Of a DNA stretch of 64,000 bases, positions 51,265-59,836 are shown piece by piece. A program made the position numbers and the translations under genes. Source of the stretch: an uncultured Bacteroidales bacterium (lineage in GTDB: Bacteria; Bacteroidota; Bacteroidia; Bacteroidales; P3); contig ONBK01000010.1 of the NCBI GenBank assembly GCA_900316055.1, positions 1 through 64,000 of the forward strand, read 5' to 3'. The notes under the pieces were generated by a model, which ran no database searches, was not told the DNA's origin, and was given only the letters and a program-made list of their open reading frames with translations. Each line of letters starts with the position of its first letter. Position 1 is the stretch's first letter.

Positions 51265-51975
51265 ATGATGAAAAAAGCAGATTGGATACTCATTCTTTGC
51301 GTCATCGTAGTGCTGGCGCCCTTCTTCATCCCCGCCACGGGATTCTTCGCCTGGTTCTGTGAGGCTACCGCTTCGCATCCCTACATCATGGCCTTCTTCA
51401 AGTTCGCCATCCTCGCCACCCTCGGCGAGATGCTGGCTCTTCGCATCCGCAAGGGTGTCTATAACGAGAAGGGCTTCGGTGTGGCTCCCCGTATGATTGT
51501 CTGGGGTTTCCTCGGTATGGCCATCGCTATGTCGATGGTCATCTTCAAGGTCGGAGTTCCCGCTTTCCTCGAGACCGTGGGTGGTTGCGAGAAAGGGTCG
51601 CTGGCCGCCATCTTCAACGCCCCTGACTTCACTTGGGGCAAGTTCGGCATCGCCTTCGCCGTCTCGGTGCTGATGAACAGCATCTTTGCCCCCGTAATGA
51701 TGACCTTCCATAAGTGCACCGACATCCACATTACCGATAACGGTGGCACTGTGGCGGGCCTCCTTCGCCCCATGAAGATGCGCGAGATTATGAGCAAGAA
51801 GGTCAACTGGGACATCCAGTGGAACCTCGTCATCAAGAAGACTATCCCCCTCTTCTGGTTCCCGATGCACACCATCACCTTCATCCTGCCCCCCACCTTC
51901 CAAGTGCTCTTCGCCGCCCTCCTGGGTGTCGCGCTTGGACTCATTCTCGCACTGGCCGGAGGAAGCAAGAAATGA
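51265..51975 (+). CDS. Mpv17/PMP22-like membrane protein
   Basis: A 236-residue protein with about four to five hydrophobic segments (WILILCVIVVLAPFFIPATG, MIVWGFLGMAIAMSMVIF, FQVLFAALLGVALGLILALA). FNAPDFTWGKFGIAFAVSVL and the NWDIQWNLVIKKTIPLFWFP stretch resemble Bacteroidetes proteins annotated Mpv17/PMP22. Function unknown. The porin-like gene overlaps its stop (ATGA). Confidence 0.72.
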   Translation: MMKKADWILILCVIVVLAPFFIPATGFFAWFCEATASHPYIMAFFKFAILATLGEMLALRIRKGVYNEKGFGVAPRMIVWGFLGMAIAMSMVIFKVGVPAFLETVGGCEKGSLAAIFNAPDFTWGKFGIAFAVSVLMNSIFAPVMMTFHKCTDIHITDNGGTVAGLLRPMKMREIMSKKVNWDIQWNLVIKKTIPLFWFPMHTITFILPPTFQVLFAALLGVALGLILALAGGSKK

Positions 51976-53177
51976 AAAAAGTTTTAGTATTCATAGTCCT
52001 ACTAGTTCAACTACTTCAACTTGAGGCGCAGAGCCCATTCTCCTTCGACTTTCACGGCTTCGTCAATCCCCACTATTATGCCGATAGCCGCAGCGTGGTG
52101 GGTGGTCGTGAGGATATGATGCTCTTTTACCCTAAACCCATCCTAAAAGACAGTCTCGGCAACGACCTCAATGATGGCTGGCAGGCCAATATGTTGGCCA
52201 TCACTGCCCGCCTCGGACTCCGCATCACAGGTCCCGAGATGTTGGGAGCTAAAACCAGCGCCTATATCGAGGGCGACTTCACCGGTAGCACCAACGCTAC
52301 CATCAATGACCTGCGCTTGAGACATGCCTACATTGACATGACTTGGGAAAGGTATGTGACAAAAGGCGAGAACATCAAAATCCTTGTTCAGAGACACCGC
52401 CTGCTGGCTGGACAATACTGGTACCCCATGGTCATCCACGAGATTATGCCGATGACCAACCCCTTGAACATGGGAGCCCCATTCCACTGCTATGCCCGTC
52501 AGCCGCAGGTGCGCTACGAGTATTACCTCCTCGGCTTTGAAGCTGTGGCTGCTGCCTCATGGCAACTTGACAACATGAGCCAGGGTCTTCTCAATGGCAC
52601 TGCAACCTCCAGCACCCAGTTTGCCCGTCACAGCCTCATACCCGAACTTAATGCCCAGTTGCGATTCGTCATCGACAGATTCTTCTTCGGCGCCGCTGCC
52701 AACATTAAGACCATCCAACCCATTGTGCCCGATCCTAAGGGAGATCTTTACAGTTCCTTATCTTGGAGTCTTTTCGGCAAATACACCGGCAAGAACGTTA
52801 CCGTCAAAGCACAGACGCTGCTCAACAACAGCCTCTACGAGGGCTGCTCGCTGGGTGGCTATCTGATGCTGGCCGACAGCACCTTCGAAGACTGGCACTT
52901 CAACACAGTGTGGGTCGATGTGGAACGCAGTAGTGGCAAATGGCGTCCCGGCCTCTTCATGGGCTTCGCCAAGAACCTCGACTACGGCAACACCACGTAT
53001 GCCAACTGCTTCGGTCGCGGTCACGATATTGAGTATCTCTGGCGCATCCAGCCACGCCTCACCTATACCACCGGCAATGGCCTCTCTTTCACCGGCGAAG
53101 CCGAATACACCCGTGCCGGCTATTCCGACCCCGTGGGCAACCTCCGCCTCTCCCTCAGTATGACCTATGCTTTTTAA
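51972..53177 (+). CDS. Outer-membrane porin-like beta-barrel protein
   Basis: A 401-residue product from ATG 51972, which gives a signal peptide (MKKVLVFIVLLVQLLQLEAQ); the longer frame from 51819 is antisense-like filler. The mature part has alternating strands (FDFHGFVNPHYYADSRSVVG, LRHAYIDMTWERYV, FIDRFFFGAAANIK-like) and ends in LSLSMTYAF with the C-terminal aromatic typical of barrels. It may be a porin-type channel; substrate unknown. Confidence 0.8.
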   Translation: MKKVLVFIVLLVQLLQLEAQSPFSFDFHGFVNPHYYADSRSVVGGREDMMLFYPKPILKDSLGNDLNDGWQANMLAITARLGLRITGPEMLGAKTSAYIEGDFTGSTNATINDLRLRHAYIDMTWERYVTKGENIKILVQRHRLLAGQYWYPMVIHEIMPMTNPLNMGAPFHCYARQPQVRYEYYLLGFEAVAAASWQLDNMSQGLLNGTATSSTQFARHSLIPELNAQLRFVIDRFFFGAAANIKTIQPIVPDPKGDLYSSLSWSLFGKYTGKNVTVKAQTLLNNSLYEGCSLGGYLMLADSTFEDWHFNTVWVDVERSSGKWRPGLFMGFAKNLDYGNTTYANCFGRGHDIEYLWRIQPRLTYTTGNGLSFTGEAEYTRAGYSDPVGNLRLSLSMTYAF

Positions 53178-53199
53178 TCGACTAAAACTATATTCATCC

Positions 53200-54018
53200 A
53201 TGAAAAAAGCGATTCATTTCTTTGCTGTCGCAAGCTTGATTCTCACCTTTCATTCTTCACTCTTTTCCTCCGCTTCAGCACAAAAGTCAAACTGGTCATT
53301 CTTTTTGGGAGGAAGCTATGCCATAGGAGACTTCGGCGATGTGGACATTAAAAACAACGACTGGGCGCTTATCTCTCCCAATAGCAACAAGGGTGGTGCC
53401 GGCCTAGGCTTTGACCTCGGCATCTCCTATCTCAAACCACTAGGCAATGGCAAAACCTCACTCCTCCTAAGTGTTGATTTCCTCTACTCCTTTGTCAATA
53501 CCTCTGTCAGGAATAATATCCACAACTTGCAGGTCGAAGCCTCCAATGTCTTCCAAAAAGCAGAATTCACCAACCCCAGTTTCATGAATATGCCCATCCT
53601 CGCCGGACTTCACCACGAAGAATCTATCGGCGGCAATTTCAAAGCCTACTTCGAGGCCCAGTTGGGTATCGCCCTGCGATGGATCAACGACCGCAGCGGC
53701 GAGCTGAGAGGGGCTTCCGCGCCGTTTACAATAGGTCCCTGGGATAACCTGACCGACTATAGCTATACGGACCATTTCTACAGCACCCCGGGATTGGCCT
53801 TCCGCATTGCCGTCGGCATGGTGATGGAAGAACACTGGCTCGTCGATTTTGGATTCCTCTACCTGGGGAAATTCAATCTGGAGGGCTACGAGGACTATGA
53901 GATAACCACTGCTGCCGCCTATCTCACCCCGAGTGTCACCTCCAACGGGAGTGCCGGATTTAGTGCCGGTACAATCAACCCCTTGATGCTGGTCCTAAGG
54001 TTAGGCTATCGTTTATGA
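53200..54018 (+). CDS. Outer-membrane beta-barrel protein
   Basis: A 272-residue product from ATG 53200, which follows a good spacing and gives a signal peptide ending SSASAQ. Strand pattern is WSFFLGGSYAIGDFGDVD, TSLLLSVDFLYSFV, AYFEAQLGIALRW and a final LMLVLRLGYRL. It resembles PorT/OmpW-like barrels of Bacteroidetes. The next gene overlaps its stop (ATGA at 54015-54018). Confidence 0.75.
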   Translation: MKKAIHFFAVASLILTFHSSLFSSASAQKSNWSFFLGGSYAIGDFGDVDIKNNDWALISPNSNKGGAGLGFDLGISYLKPLGNGKTSLLLSVDFLYSFVNTSVRNNIHNLQVEASNVFQKAEFTNPSFMNMPILAGLHHEESIGGNFKAYFEAQLGIALRWINDRSGELRGASAPFTIGPWDNLTDYSYTDHFYSTPGLAFRIAVGMVMEEHWLVDFGFLYLGKFNLEGYEDYEITTAAAYLTPSVTSNGSAGFSAGTINPLMLVLRLGYRL

Positions 54019-54830
54019 AAATCAACTATCATACCCATAGCAGCTACTGCGACGGAAAGGCCACGCCGCGCGAGATGGTGGAATTCGCCATCGCCCATGG
54101 GTTCACTGCCTTGGGATTCACTGGTCACTGTCCGCTGCCCTTCGAGAACACTTTCTCTATCACCGACTACGAAGGTTACTGCAACGAAATCCGTGCCCTC
54201 AAGACGGAATATGCCGACCGCATCAAAATCTATCTAGGCCTTGAAATGGACTATGTTCCCGGTATGCTCGAGGATTTTTCCTCACTGATAGAACAAGGCC
54301 AACTCGAGTACACCATTGGCAGCGTCCATCTCATCCCCGCCAGCAATACGCCGCAGGGGGACGAGAATTTGTGGTTCATCGACGGGCCTCGCTGGGAGCG
54401 CTACGACGACGGCCTCTTCCGACTCTTCAACGGCGACATCCGCCGCGCTGTCCGTGCCTATTTCCACCAACAAAACGCCATGCTGGAGAAGAACCACCCC
54501 ACCATCGTCGGCCACCCTGACAAGATAGTGATGCACAACCGCGACCGCTATTTTACTGAGGACGAGCCCTGGTACCGCGACCTCGCCCTCGAGACCATCC
54601 ACCTCATCAAAGAACTGAATCTCATCTGCGAAATCAACACCCGCGGCATCTACAAAGGTCGCCACGCCGACTACTACCCCGCCAAGTGGCTCATCCAGGA
54701 GATGAAAAACCTCCGCATCCCCGTCCTCGTCAGCACCGACGCCCATGCACCAGAAGACCTCCTTCGTACCGAAGGCGCTTACGAATATCTTGCCGCTATC
54801 TCCTATCCCGAAATCCTCCGCGAACTCTAA
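54015..54830 (+). CDS. Histidinol-phosphatase, PHP type
   Basis: A 271-residue enzyme of the PHP superfamily. Metal ligands appear in YHTHSSYCDG, GFTGHCPLPFEN, GLEMDYVPG, VGHPDKIVMHN and STDAHAPED. The length fits HisK-type histidinol phosphatases, which remove phosphate from histidinol phosphate in histidine synthesis. No other his gene is near, so a broader phosphoesterase role is possible. It overlaps the upstream barrel gene, so it is co-translated. Confidence 0.87.
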   Translation: MKINYHTHSSYCDGKATPREMVEFAIAHGFTALGFTGHCPLPFENTFSITDYEGYCNEIRALKTEYADRIKIYLGLEMDYVPGMLEDFSSLIEQGQLEYTIGSVHLIPASNTPQGDENLWFIDGPRWERYDDGLFRLFNGDIRRAVRAYFHQQNAMLEKNHPTIVGHPDKIVMHNRDRYFTEDEPWYRDLALETIHLIKELNLICEINTRGIYKGRHADYYPAKWLIQEMKNLRIPVLVSTDAHAPEDLLRTEGAYEYLAAISYPEILREL

Positions 54831-54880
54831 ATCCGTATTTTACAGTTAGAAATAAATATTTGTCGAACAAACTCGTTATT

Positions 54881-56164
54881 ATGAAACAGGCACTTGTTAT
54901 TTTGACCCTCTTTGGGATAATCGGCATGCAAATGGTATCATGCACAACTACAGTCAACAAGCCGGTTGTTTCCGCAGAAGAAGAGTTGATTCAAGAAGAA
55001 GATTTTGCCAGCACTCCAGTCGATGTTACCCTGACGGACCAGCAGAAGAATTTTGTGGCTGACAACAATGCTTTTACCCTCAAATTCCTGAAAATGGTAA
55101 ACGATGCCGACAAAAGTGGCACGAGTTTTGTCTATTCTCCCTTGAGCATCACCTATGTGCTCGGCATGGTGAACGATGCCTCCGAGGGTACCACCCGAAC
55201 GGAGTTGCAGCATACCCTGGGGTTTGGCGACGGGGAGATAAAGGAGGTAAACGATTTCTGCAAATCGTTGATTGACGGCTTGCCCAAGGTGGACACACGT
55301 GTGCAGATACACATCGCTAACGCCATTTATGTGAACAAAAACTACACTCTGAAAAAACAATTCCAGCAGGACATGAAGGGTTATTATGGTGCCCATGCCG
55401 AATCACTCGACTTTTCGTCGCCGAAAACCCTCGACCGCATCAATGGTTGGTGCAATAGCAAGACCAACGGCTTGATACCAAGAATTCTCAACAAGGTGAA
55501 TCCGGAGGCTGAGTCCTATCTGCTCAACGCCATCTATTTCAAAGCCGCTTGGGCCAACCCGTTCGAGGAATGTTATACGGAGACGGGAACTTTCACTACT
55601 GGGAACGGCCCAGAAAAGATGCCCTTGATGCAACAATGGGAGGAATACCGCTATATGAAAAACAAAGTGTTTGCGGCGGTGGATCTCCCCTACGGGAACA
55701 AGAAGTGGAGCATGACTGTACTGCTGCCCAAGAAGGGGAAGAGTGTCAGCGATGTGATTGACTATCTGGCCAAAGAGGGCACATCGTTCCTTTCGCACAT
55801 GACGCACCGCAATATTGACCTCAAGATGCCGCGTTTTGAAACCGAATCAACAACCGAAGACCTGATAGGAACCCTCGAAAAGATGGGGATTATCCGTGCT
55901 TTTGATGGGTCTCAGGCCGAAATACGGAACATGTGCAATCGGGATGTCTTTATAAGCAACATGCTACAGAAAGCACATATCAAGGTCAACGAGAATGGAT
56001 CTGAAGCCGCCGCGGTGACAGAAGTAGAGGTGTTTTGTCTGTCTACGTCCGACGAAGAGCCCGTTCCGCCAATTATATTCCACGCCGATCACCCGTTTGT
56101 CTATCTTATCCGCGAAGCCTCGTCGGACGTGATACTGTTTGTGGGCAAATTCACCGGGATGTAA
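54881..56164 (+). CDS. Serpin family lipoprotein
   Basis: A 427-residue protein from ATG 54881 with lipobox MVSC (cysteine 21). The serpin fold covers about 60-427: NAFTLKFLKMVND, FVYSPLSITYVLGMV, YLLNAIYFKAAWANPFEE, and the hinge ENGSEAAAVTEVEV before the reactive loop, then HADHPFVYLIRE and VGKFTGM. The alanine-rich hinge suggests true inhibition of serine or cysteine proteases, perhaps host or neighbour enzymes at the cell surface. Its end overlaps the convergent Nudix gene by 64 bases. Confidence 0.94.
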   Translation: MKQALVILTLFGIIGMQMVSCTTTVNKPVVSAEEELIQEEDFASTPVDVTLTDQQKNFVADNNAFTLKFLKMVNDADKSGTSFVYSPLSITYVLGMVNDASEGTTRTELQHTLGFGDGEIKEVNDFCKSLIDGLPKVDTRVQIHIANAIYVNKNYTLKKQFQQDMKGYYGAHAESLDFSSPKTLDRINGWCNSKTNGLIPRILNKVNPEAESYLLNAIYFKAAWANPFEECYTETGTFTTGNGPEKMPLMQQWEEYRYMKNKVFAAVDLPYGNKKWSMTVLLPKKGKSVSDVIDYLAKEGTSFLSHMTHRNIDLKMPRFETESTTEDLIGTLEKMGIIRAFDGSQAEIRNMCNRDVFISNMLQKAHIKVNENGSEAAAVTEVEVFCLSTSDEEPVPPIIFHADHPFVYLIREASSDVILFVGKFTGM

Positions 56165-56601
56165 CTTACCCCGTCTGACACAATCTGGGCGTGGTCGAAG
56201 GCCAAGGGCGGCAGCGCGTTGAGGGGCCACCAGTGCACTTCGGCGGCATCGTCGCCCGCTGTGATAGAAAGTGACTGAGTATCTGAGTGACTGAGTGTCA
56301 GAGAAAATGCTGCGGTCACCGTGCGGCCTCGCGGGTCGCGGTCGGGAGCGCTGTAGACGCCAATCAGGTGGATATCTTGCTCCGAGACCTTGAGGCTCGT
56401 CTCCTCCTCCAGCTCGCGCACGGCGCAGCGTTCAATGGTCTCGTCCATCTCCATGAAGCCTCCGGGCAATGCCCAGCAACCTTTGAAGGGTTCGTTACCA
56501 CGCTTCACTAAGAGGATTTCGTTGCGGTCGTTGAGCACCACACAGTCGGCCGTCAGCATTGGCCGGGGATAGTCGTAGGTGTATTGCCCTTTCTCTGCCA
56601 T
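56101..56601 (-). CDS. Nudix hydrolase
   Basis: A 166-residue protein with the Nudix box GGFMEMDETIERCAVRELEE (ending EETSL). It begins MAEKGQYTYDYPRPMLTADC, typical of Bacteroidetes ADP-ribose-pyrophosphatase-like proteins. It hydrolyses nucleoside diphosphates linked to another moiety. The stretch 56270-56303 is a simple repeat (TGAGTGAC type) encoding TLSHSDTQSLS in frame. Its last 21 codons overlap the serpin gene on the other strand. Confidence 0.92.
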   Translation of the reverse strand: MAEKGQYTYDYPRPMLTADCVVLNDRNEILLVKRGNEPFKGCWALPGGFMEMDETIERCAVRELEEETSLKVSEQDIHLIGVYSAPDRDPRGRTVTAAFSLTLSHSDTQSLSITAGDDAAEVHWWPLNALPPLAFDHAQIVSDGVSYIPVNLPTNSITSDEASRIR

Positions 56602-56621
56602 CTGTTTCCGATTTAAAACTG

Positions 56622-56629
56622 CAAAAATA
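56622..56629 (-). promoter_or_regulatory. Promoter -7 element for the Nudix gene
   Basis: On the minus strand TATTTTTG followed by CA, 20 bases before ATG 56601. Confidence 0.55.
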
Positions 56630-56673
56630 CATAAAATTATTTTAGGAAATACTTATTTTATAAAAAAGTTTGT

Positions 56674-56681
56674 ATATTTGC
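56674..56681 (+). promoter_or_regulatory. Promoter -7 element for the carboxyltransferase gene
   Basis: TATATTTG followed by CA, 57 bases before ATG 56739. Confidence 0.5.
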
Positions 56682-56738
56682 ATTCCCCCATTTTTATGTT
56701 AAAATGGGGTATTGTTTTTTTATTCAATAGGTTATAAG

Positions 56739-58508
56739 ATGAACAAAGAGATACAATTCAGTTTGGTTTACCGAGACATGTGGCAGTCGTCGGGCAAATA
56801 CCAGCCCCGTGTGGATCAGTTGGAGCGCATTGCTCCCGTGATTGTCGACATGGGTTGTTTCGATCGCATCGAGACTAACGGCGGTGCTTTCGAGCAGGTG
56901 AACCTGATGTACGGCGAGAACCCCAACAAGGCCGTCCGTGCCTGGACGAAAGCCTTCAACAAGGCCGGTATCCAAACCCACATGTTGGAGCGCGCCCTTA
57001 ATGGTTTGCGCATGTACGGTGTGCCGAAGGATGTGCGCCAGTTGATGCCCAAGGTGAAGAAAGCCCAGGGTGTGAATATCATGCGCTCGTTCTGTGGATT
57101 GAATGACCCCCGCAACCTCGAACTCAGCGTGAAGTACGCCAAAGAGGCCGGTATGATCAGTCAGGCCGCCCTCAGCATCACCCACTCGCCTGTCCACACG
57201 GTGGAGTACTATATGTACATTGTCGATAAGCTCGTTGGGTTTGGTGCCGATGAGATTTGTCTGAAGGATATGGCCGGTGTGGGGCGTCCCGCTACCCTCG
57301 GCCGTCTAGTGCACGAAATCAAGACCAAGTATCCCCATATCAAAGTGCAGTATCACGGCCATACAGGCCCCGGTCTCTCGATGGCCTCCACCCTCACGGT
57401 GGCTCAGGCAGGTGCCGATGTCATCGATTGCGCTATGGAACCTCTGTCGTGGGGCATGGTGCATCCCGATGTGATCAGCGTGCAGGCCATGCTGAAGGAT
57501 GCCGGATTCTTAGTGAAGGACATCAATATGGACGCCTATATGGAGGCTCGCAAGCTGACGCAGGAGTTTATCGACGACTTCCTCGGCCTCTATATCAATC
57601 CCGGCAACCGCGTGAGCACCTCGCTACTCGTGGGATGCGGATTGCCTGGCGGTATGATGGGCTCGATGATGAGCGACCTCCGTGGTGTGCATGGTGCCAT
57701 CAATATGGCACTCAAGAAGAACGGTAAGCCCGAGGTGAGCTTCGAGGAGCTCACAGTGCAGCTCTTCCAGGAAGTGGAGCATATCTGGCCCATGCTGGGG
57801 TATCCCCCGTTAGTGACCCCCTTCAGCCAATACACCAAGAATATCGCTGTGATGAACCTGCTGTCGATGGCTCAGGGTAAACCGCGCTTCAGCCAGATAG
57901 ACAAGGACAGCTGGAGCATGATCCTCGGTCGCGCCGGCAAGCTGCCTGGCCCCTTGGCTCCCGAAATCATCGAGCTCGCCAAGCAGAACAATATGGAGTT
58001 CTATGACGGCAACCCGCAGGATGCCTACCCCGATGCACTGCCCGAATACATCAAGGAGATGGAGGAGAACGGCTGGGACCGCGGTGAGGACGACGAAGAA
58101 CTCTTCGAGCTGGCTATGCACGACCGTCAGTACCGCGACTACAAGTCGGGTATCGCCAAGGAACGCTTCAACAAGGAGGTCGCCCAGCTGCGCGCCGAGA
58201 AGGACGCTCCCAAGGCTCCTGCTACCGCCGAGAGTATCGCCCTTAACTACATCACTCCCAAACATCCCAACGCCACTCCCATCGTGGCTGACGCTACGGG
58301 CCGTCTGCTGTGGGAGGTCAACTTCGACGACCAAAGCACGCCACCGGCTCCCGGCACCGAGGTGAAAGAAGGCGCCACCATCGCCCATATCGAGGCTTCC
58401 TACGCCCTGATGCCACTCATGGCACTCAAGGGCGGAAAGATTGTCGACACCTGCGCCAAACAAGGCCAGATGGTAAAGAAAGGCGATGTCCTGGGATGGG
58501 TGGAATAG
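56739..58508 (+). CDS. Oxaloacetate decarboxylase / pyruvate carboxylase carboxyltransferase subunit
   Basis: A 589-residue protein from ATG 56739 (MNKEIQFSLVYRDMWQSSGK); the 56712 start adds a leader not seen in relatives. The HMGL-like barrel has RDMWQS, CLKDMAGVGRP and QYHGHTGPG. The PYC_OADA region (YPPLVTPFSQYTKN) follows, then a C-terminal biotinyl/lipoyl-like domain (about 510-589). It moves a carboxyl group between biotin and pyruvate or oxaloacetate. In the C-terminal domain the usual EAMKM reads EASYA, so the biotinylated lysine seems replaced by tyrosine. If so, a separate carrier protein must supply the biotin. Confidence 0.9.
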   Translation: MNKEIQFSLVYRDMWQSSGKYQPRVDQLERIAPVIVDMGCFDRIETNGGAFEQVNLMYGENPNKAVRAWTKAFNKAGIQTHMLERALNGLRMYGVPKDVRQLMPKVKKAQGVNIMRSFCGLNDPRNLELSVKYAKEAGMISQAALSITHSPVHTVEYYMYIVDKLVGFGADEICLKDMAGVGRPATLGRLVHEIKTKYPHIKVQYHGHTGPGLSMASTLTVAQAGADVIDCAMEPLSWGMVHPDVISVQAMLKDAGFLVKDINMDAYMEARKLTQEFIDDFLGLYINPGNRVSTSLLVGCGLPGGMMGSMMSDLRGVHGAINMALKKNGKPEVSFEELTVQLFQEVEHIWPMLGYPPLVTPFSQYTKNIAVMNLLSMAQGKPRFSQIDKDSWSMILGRAGKLPGPLAPEIIELAKQNNMEFYDGNPQDAYPDALPEYIKEMEENGWDRGEDDEELFELAMHDRQYRDYKSGIAKERFNKEVAQLRAEKDAPKAPATAESIALNYITPKHPNATPIVADATGRLLWEVNFDDQSTPPAPGTEVKEGATIAHIEASYALMPLMALKGGKIVDTCAKQGQMVKKGDVLGWVE

Positions 58509-58594
58509 TAACGTTTACTGGTTTGCTCCACGTTGGTCGCAGGCCGTGTTTCCTATGGATCCAGGCAGAACGTTTAACGTTTAAAGAAAAAAAT

Positions 58595-58626
58595 TTTGGT
58601 CAGTTCAGAAAAAGTGTGTATTTTTG
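58595..58626 (+). promoter_or_regulatory. Promoter of rnfA
   Basis: TTTG (58595-58598), 20 bases, TATTTTTG (58619-58626), 48 bases before ATG 58675. It shows rnfA is transcribed on its own here. Confidence 0.7.
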
Positions 58627-58674
58627 CAGTTCGAAATAGAGCAACTACATAATAACGAAATAACGCATTAAGAA

Positions 58675-59262
58675 ATGAGTATCTCGATATTCGCCCTTAT
58701 CATCGGAGCCATCTTCGTGAATAACGTGGTGCTGGCTCAGTTCCTCGGCATCTGCCCCTTCCTGGGTGTGTCGAAGGATGTGAAAAGTTCTGTCGGCATG
58801 GGTGGTGCCGTACTCTTCGTGATGCTGCTGGCCACCTTGGTGACCTACCTCATCATGCAGTACGTCCTTGTGCCCCTCAATCTGCAGTACATGCAGACCA
58901 TCGCCTATATCCTCGTTATCGCCGCCCTTGTGCAGATGGTCGAGATTGTGCTGAAGAAAATCGCCCCGGCCCTTTATCAGGCACTGGGAGTGTTCCTGCC
59001 GCTAATCACCACCAACTGCGCCGTTCTTGGCGTGGCCATCTTGGTGATTCAGAAGAATATGACGCTCCTCGAGAGCATCATCTATTCTGCCAGCATCGCG
59101 GTGGGCTTTACCCTCGCGCTGGTTATCTTCGCAGGCATCCGCGAACAGCTTGAACTGACCGGCACCCCCAAGGGAATGAAAGGTGTGCCCATTGCGCTGG
59201 TCACCGCCGGTATTTTGGCTATGGCCTTTATGGGCTTCAGCAATCTGGTCCCCCTGCCGTAA
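58675..59262 (+). CDS. rnfA: Rnf complex subunit RnfA (RsxA)
   Basis: A 195-residue polytopic protein with six hydrophobic segments and family motifs IFVNNVVLAQFLGICPFLGV and PLITTNCAVLGVAI, the two cysteine-bearing half-membrane helices of RnfA/NqrE. It is part of the ion-pumping ferredoxin:NAD oxidoreductase of the inner membrane. Usually the gene ends an rnfBCDGEA operon; here it stands alone after a carboxyltransferase gene with its own promoter and terminator. NqrE is an alternative, but the FLGICPF context favours RnfA. Confidence 0.93.
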   Translation: MSISIFALIIGAIFVNNVVLAQFLGICPFLGVSKDVKSSVGMGGAVLFVMLLATLVTYLIMQYVLVPLNLQYMQTIAYILVIAALVQMVEIVLKKIAPALYQALGVFLPLITTNCAVLGVAILVIQKNMTLLESIIYSASIAVGFTLALVIFAGIREQLELTGTPKGMKGVPIALVTAGILAMAFMGFSNLVPLP

Positions 59263-59290
59263 TGATTGACTCTTTATACATTATATATAA

Positions 59291-59337
59291 GGTAAAAAAC
59301 GGGCCTTTTCCCCATTGGAAGAGGCCCGATTTTTACC
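59291..59337. terminator. Bidirectional terminator after rnfA
   Basis: CGGGCCTTTTCC (59300-59311) pairs with GGAAGAGGCCCG (59317-59328), flanked by GGTAAAAA and TTTTTACC, which extend the stem and give T runs on both strands. 59338-59485 has no gene. Confidence 0.85.
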
Positions 59338-59485
59338 TTTTTCAGACTCAAAAAAGATAAAAAAACAGGGTGAAAAAGAGTATAATAACCATAAATGTGG
59401 AATTTTTTAAAGTTGAAAATCAGCATATTGTATAAATTTTAAGAATTATTTTAATTTTATTTTTTAACACTTTTGGAATATGTTG

Positions 59486-59493
59486 TACTTTTG
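59486..59493 (+). promoter_or_regulatory. Promoter -7 element for the small lipoprotein gene
   Basis: TACTTTTG followed by CA, 60 bases before ATG 59554, in an AT-rich leader. Confidence 0.55.
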
Positions 59494-59553
59494 CACCCGT
59501 TTTCAAAGAGAAAAAAGTAAAAAAATTATAAACCATTAAAAATTAAATTAAAA

Positions 59554-59772
59554 ATGAAGAAAGTTATCTTTACTCTCGCTATCGTTAGCATGTTTGGTTT
59601 CGCCGCTTGCAGCACCAACACCACCAACCAGGATTCTATCGATTCCGCTGCTAAGGCTGATTCCATCGCCAAGGTTGAGGCTGAGGCTCAGGCCGCCGCT
59701 GAGGCTGCTGCTGCTGCCGACACCACCGCTGTCGAGGCTGTTGCTGAGGAGACTGCTACCATCGCCGAATAA
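59554..59772 (+). CDS. Small Ala/Glu-rich lipoprotein
   Basis: A 72-residue product. The signal peptide with lipobox FAAC (cysteine 19) is followed by a mature part of about 53 residues, mostly Ala, Glu, Asp and Thr (KADSIAKVEAEAQAAAEAAA). It is highly acidic and probably helical or disordered. It has its own promoter and a strong terminator, suggesting abundant expression. Similar short lipoproteins occur in Bacteroidales; function unknown. Confidence 0.75.
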   Translation: MKKVIFTLAIVSMFGFAACSTNTTNQDSIDSAAKADSIAKVEAEAQAAAEAAAAADTTAVEAVAEETATIAE

Positions 59773-59793
59773 TAGCGAAAGCAACAAAAAAAG

Positions 59794-59825
59794 AAAACCG
59801 CTCATTTGAGCGGTTTTTTTTTTGT
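59794..59825. terminator. Terminator between the small lipoprotein gene and trpS
   Basis: AAAACCGCTCA (59794-59804) pairs perfectly with TGAGCGGTTTT (59807-59817), then a T run to 59823; A-rich on the left, so usable from both sides. Confidence 0.88.
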
Positions 59826-59836
59826 CATCTGTCTGA

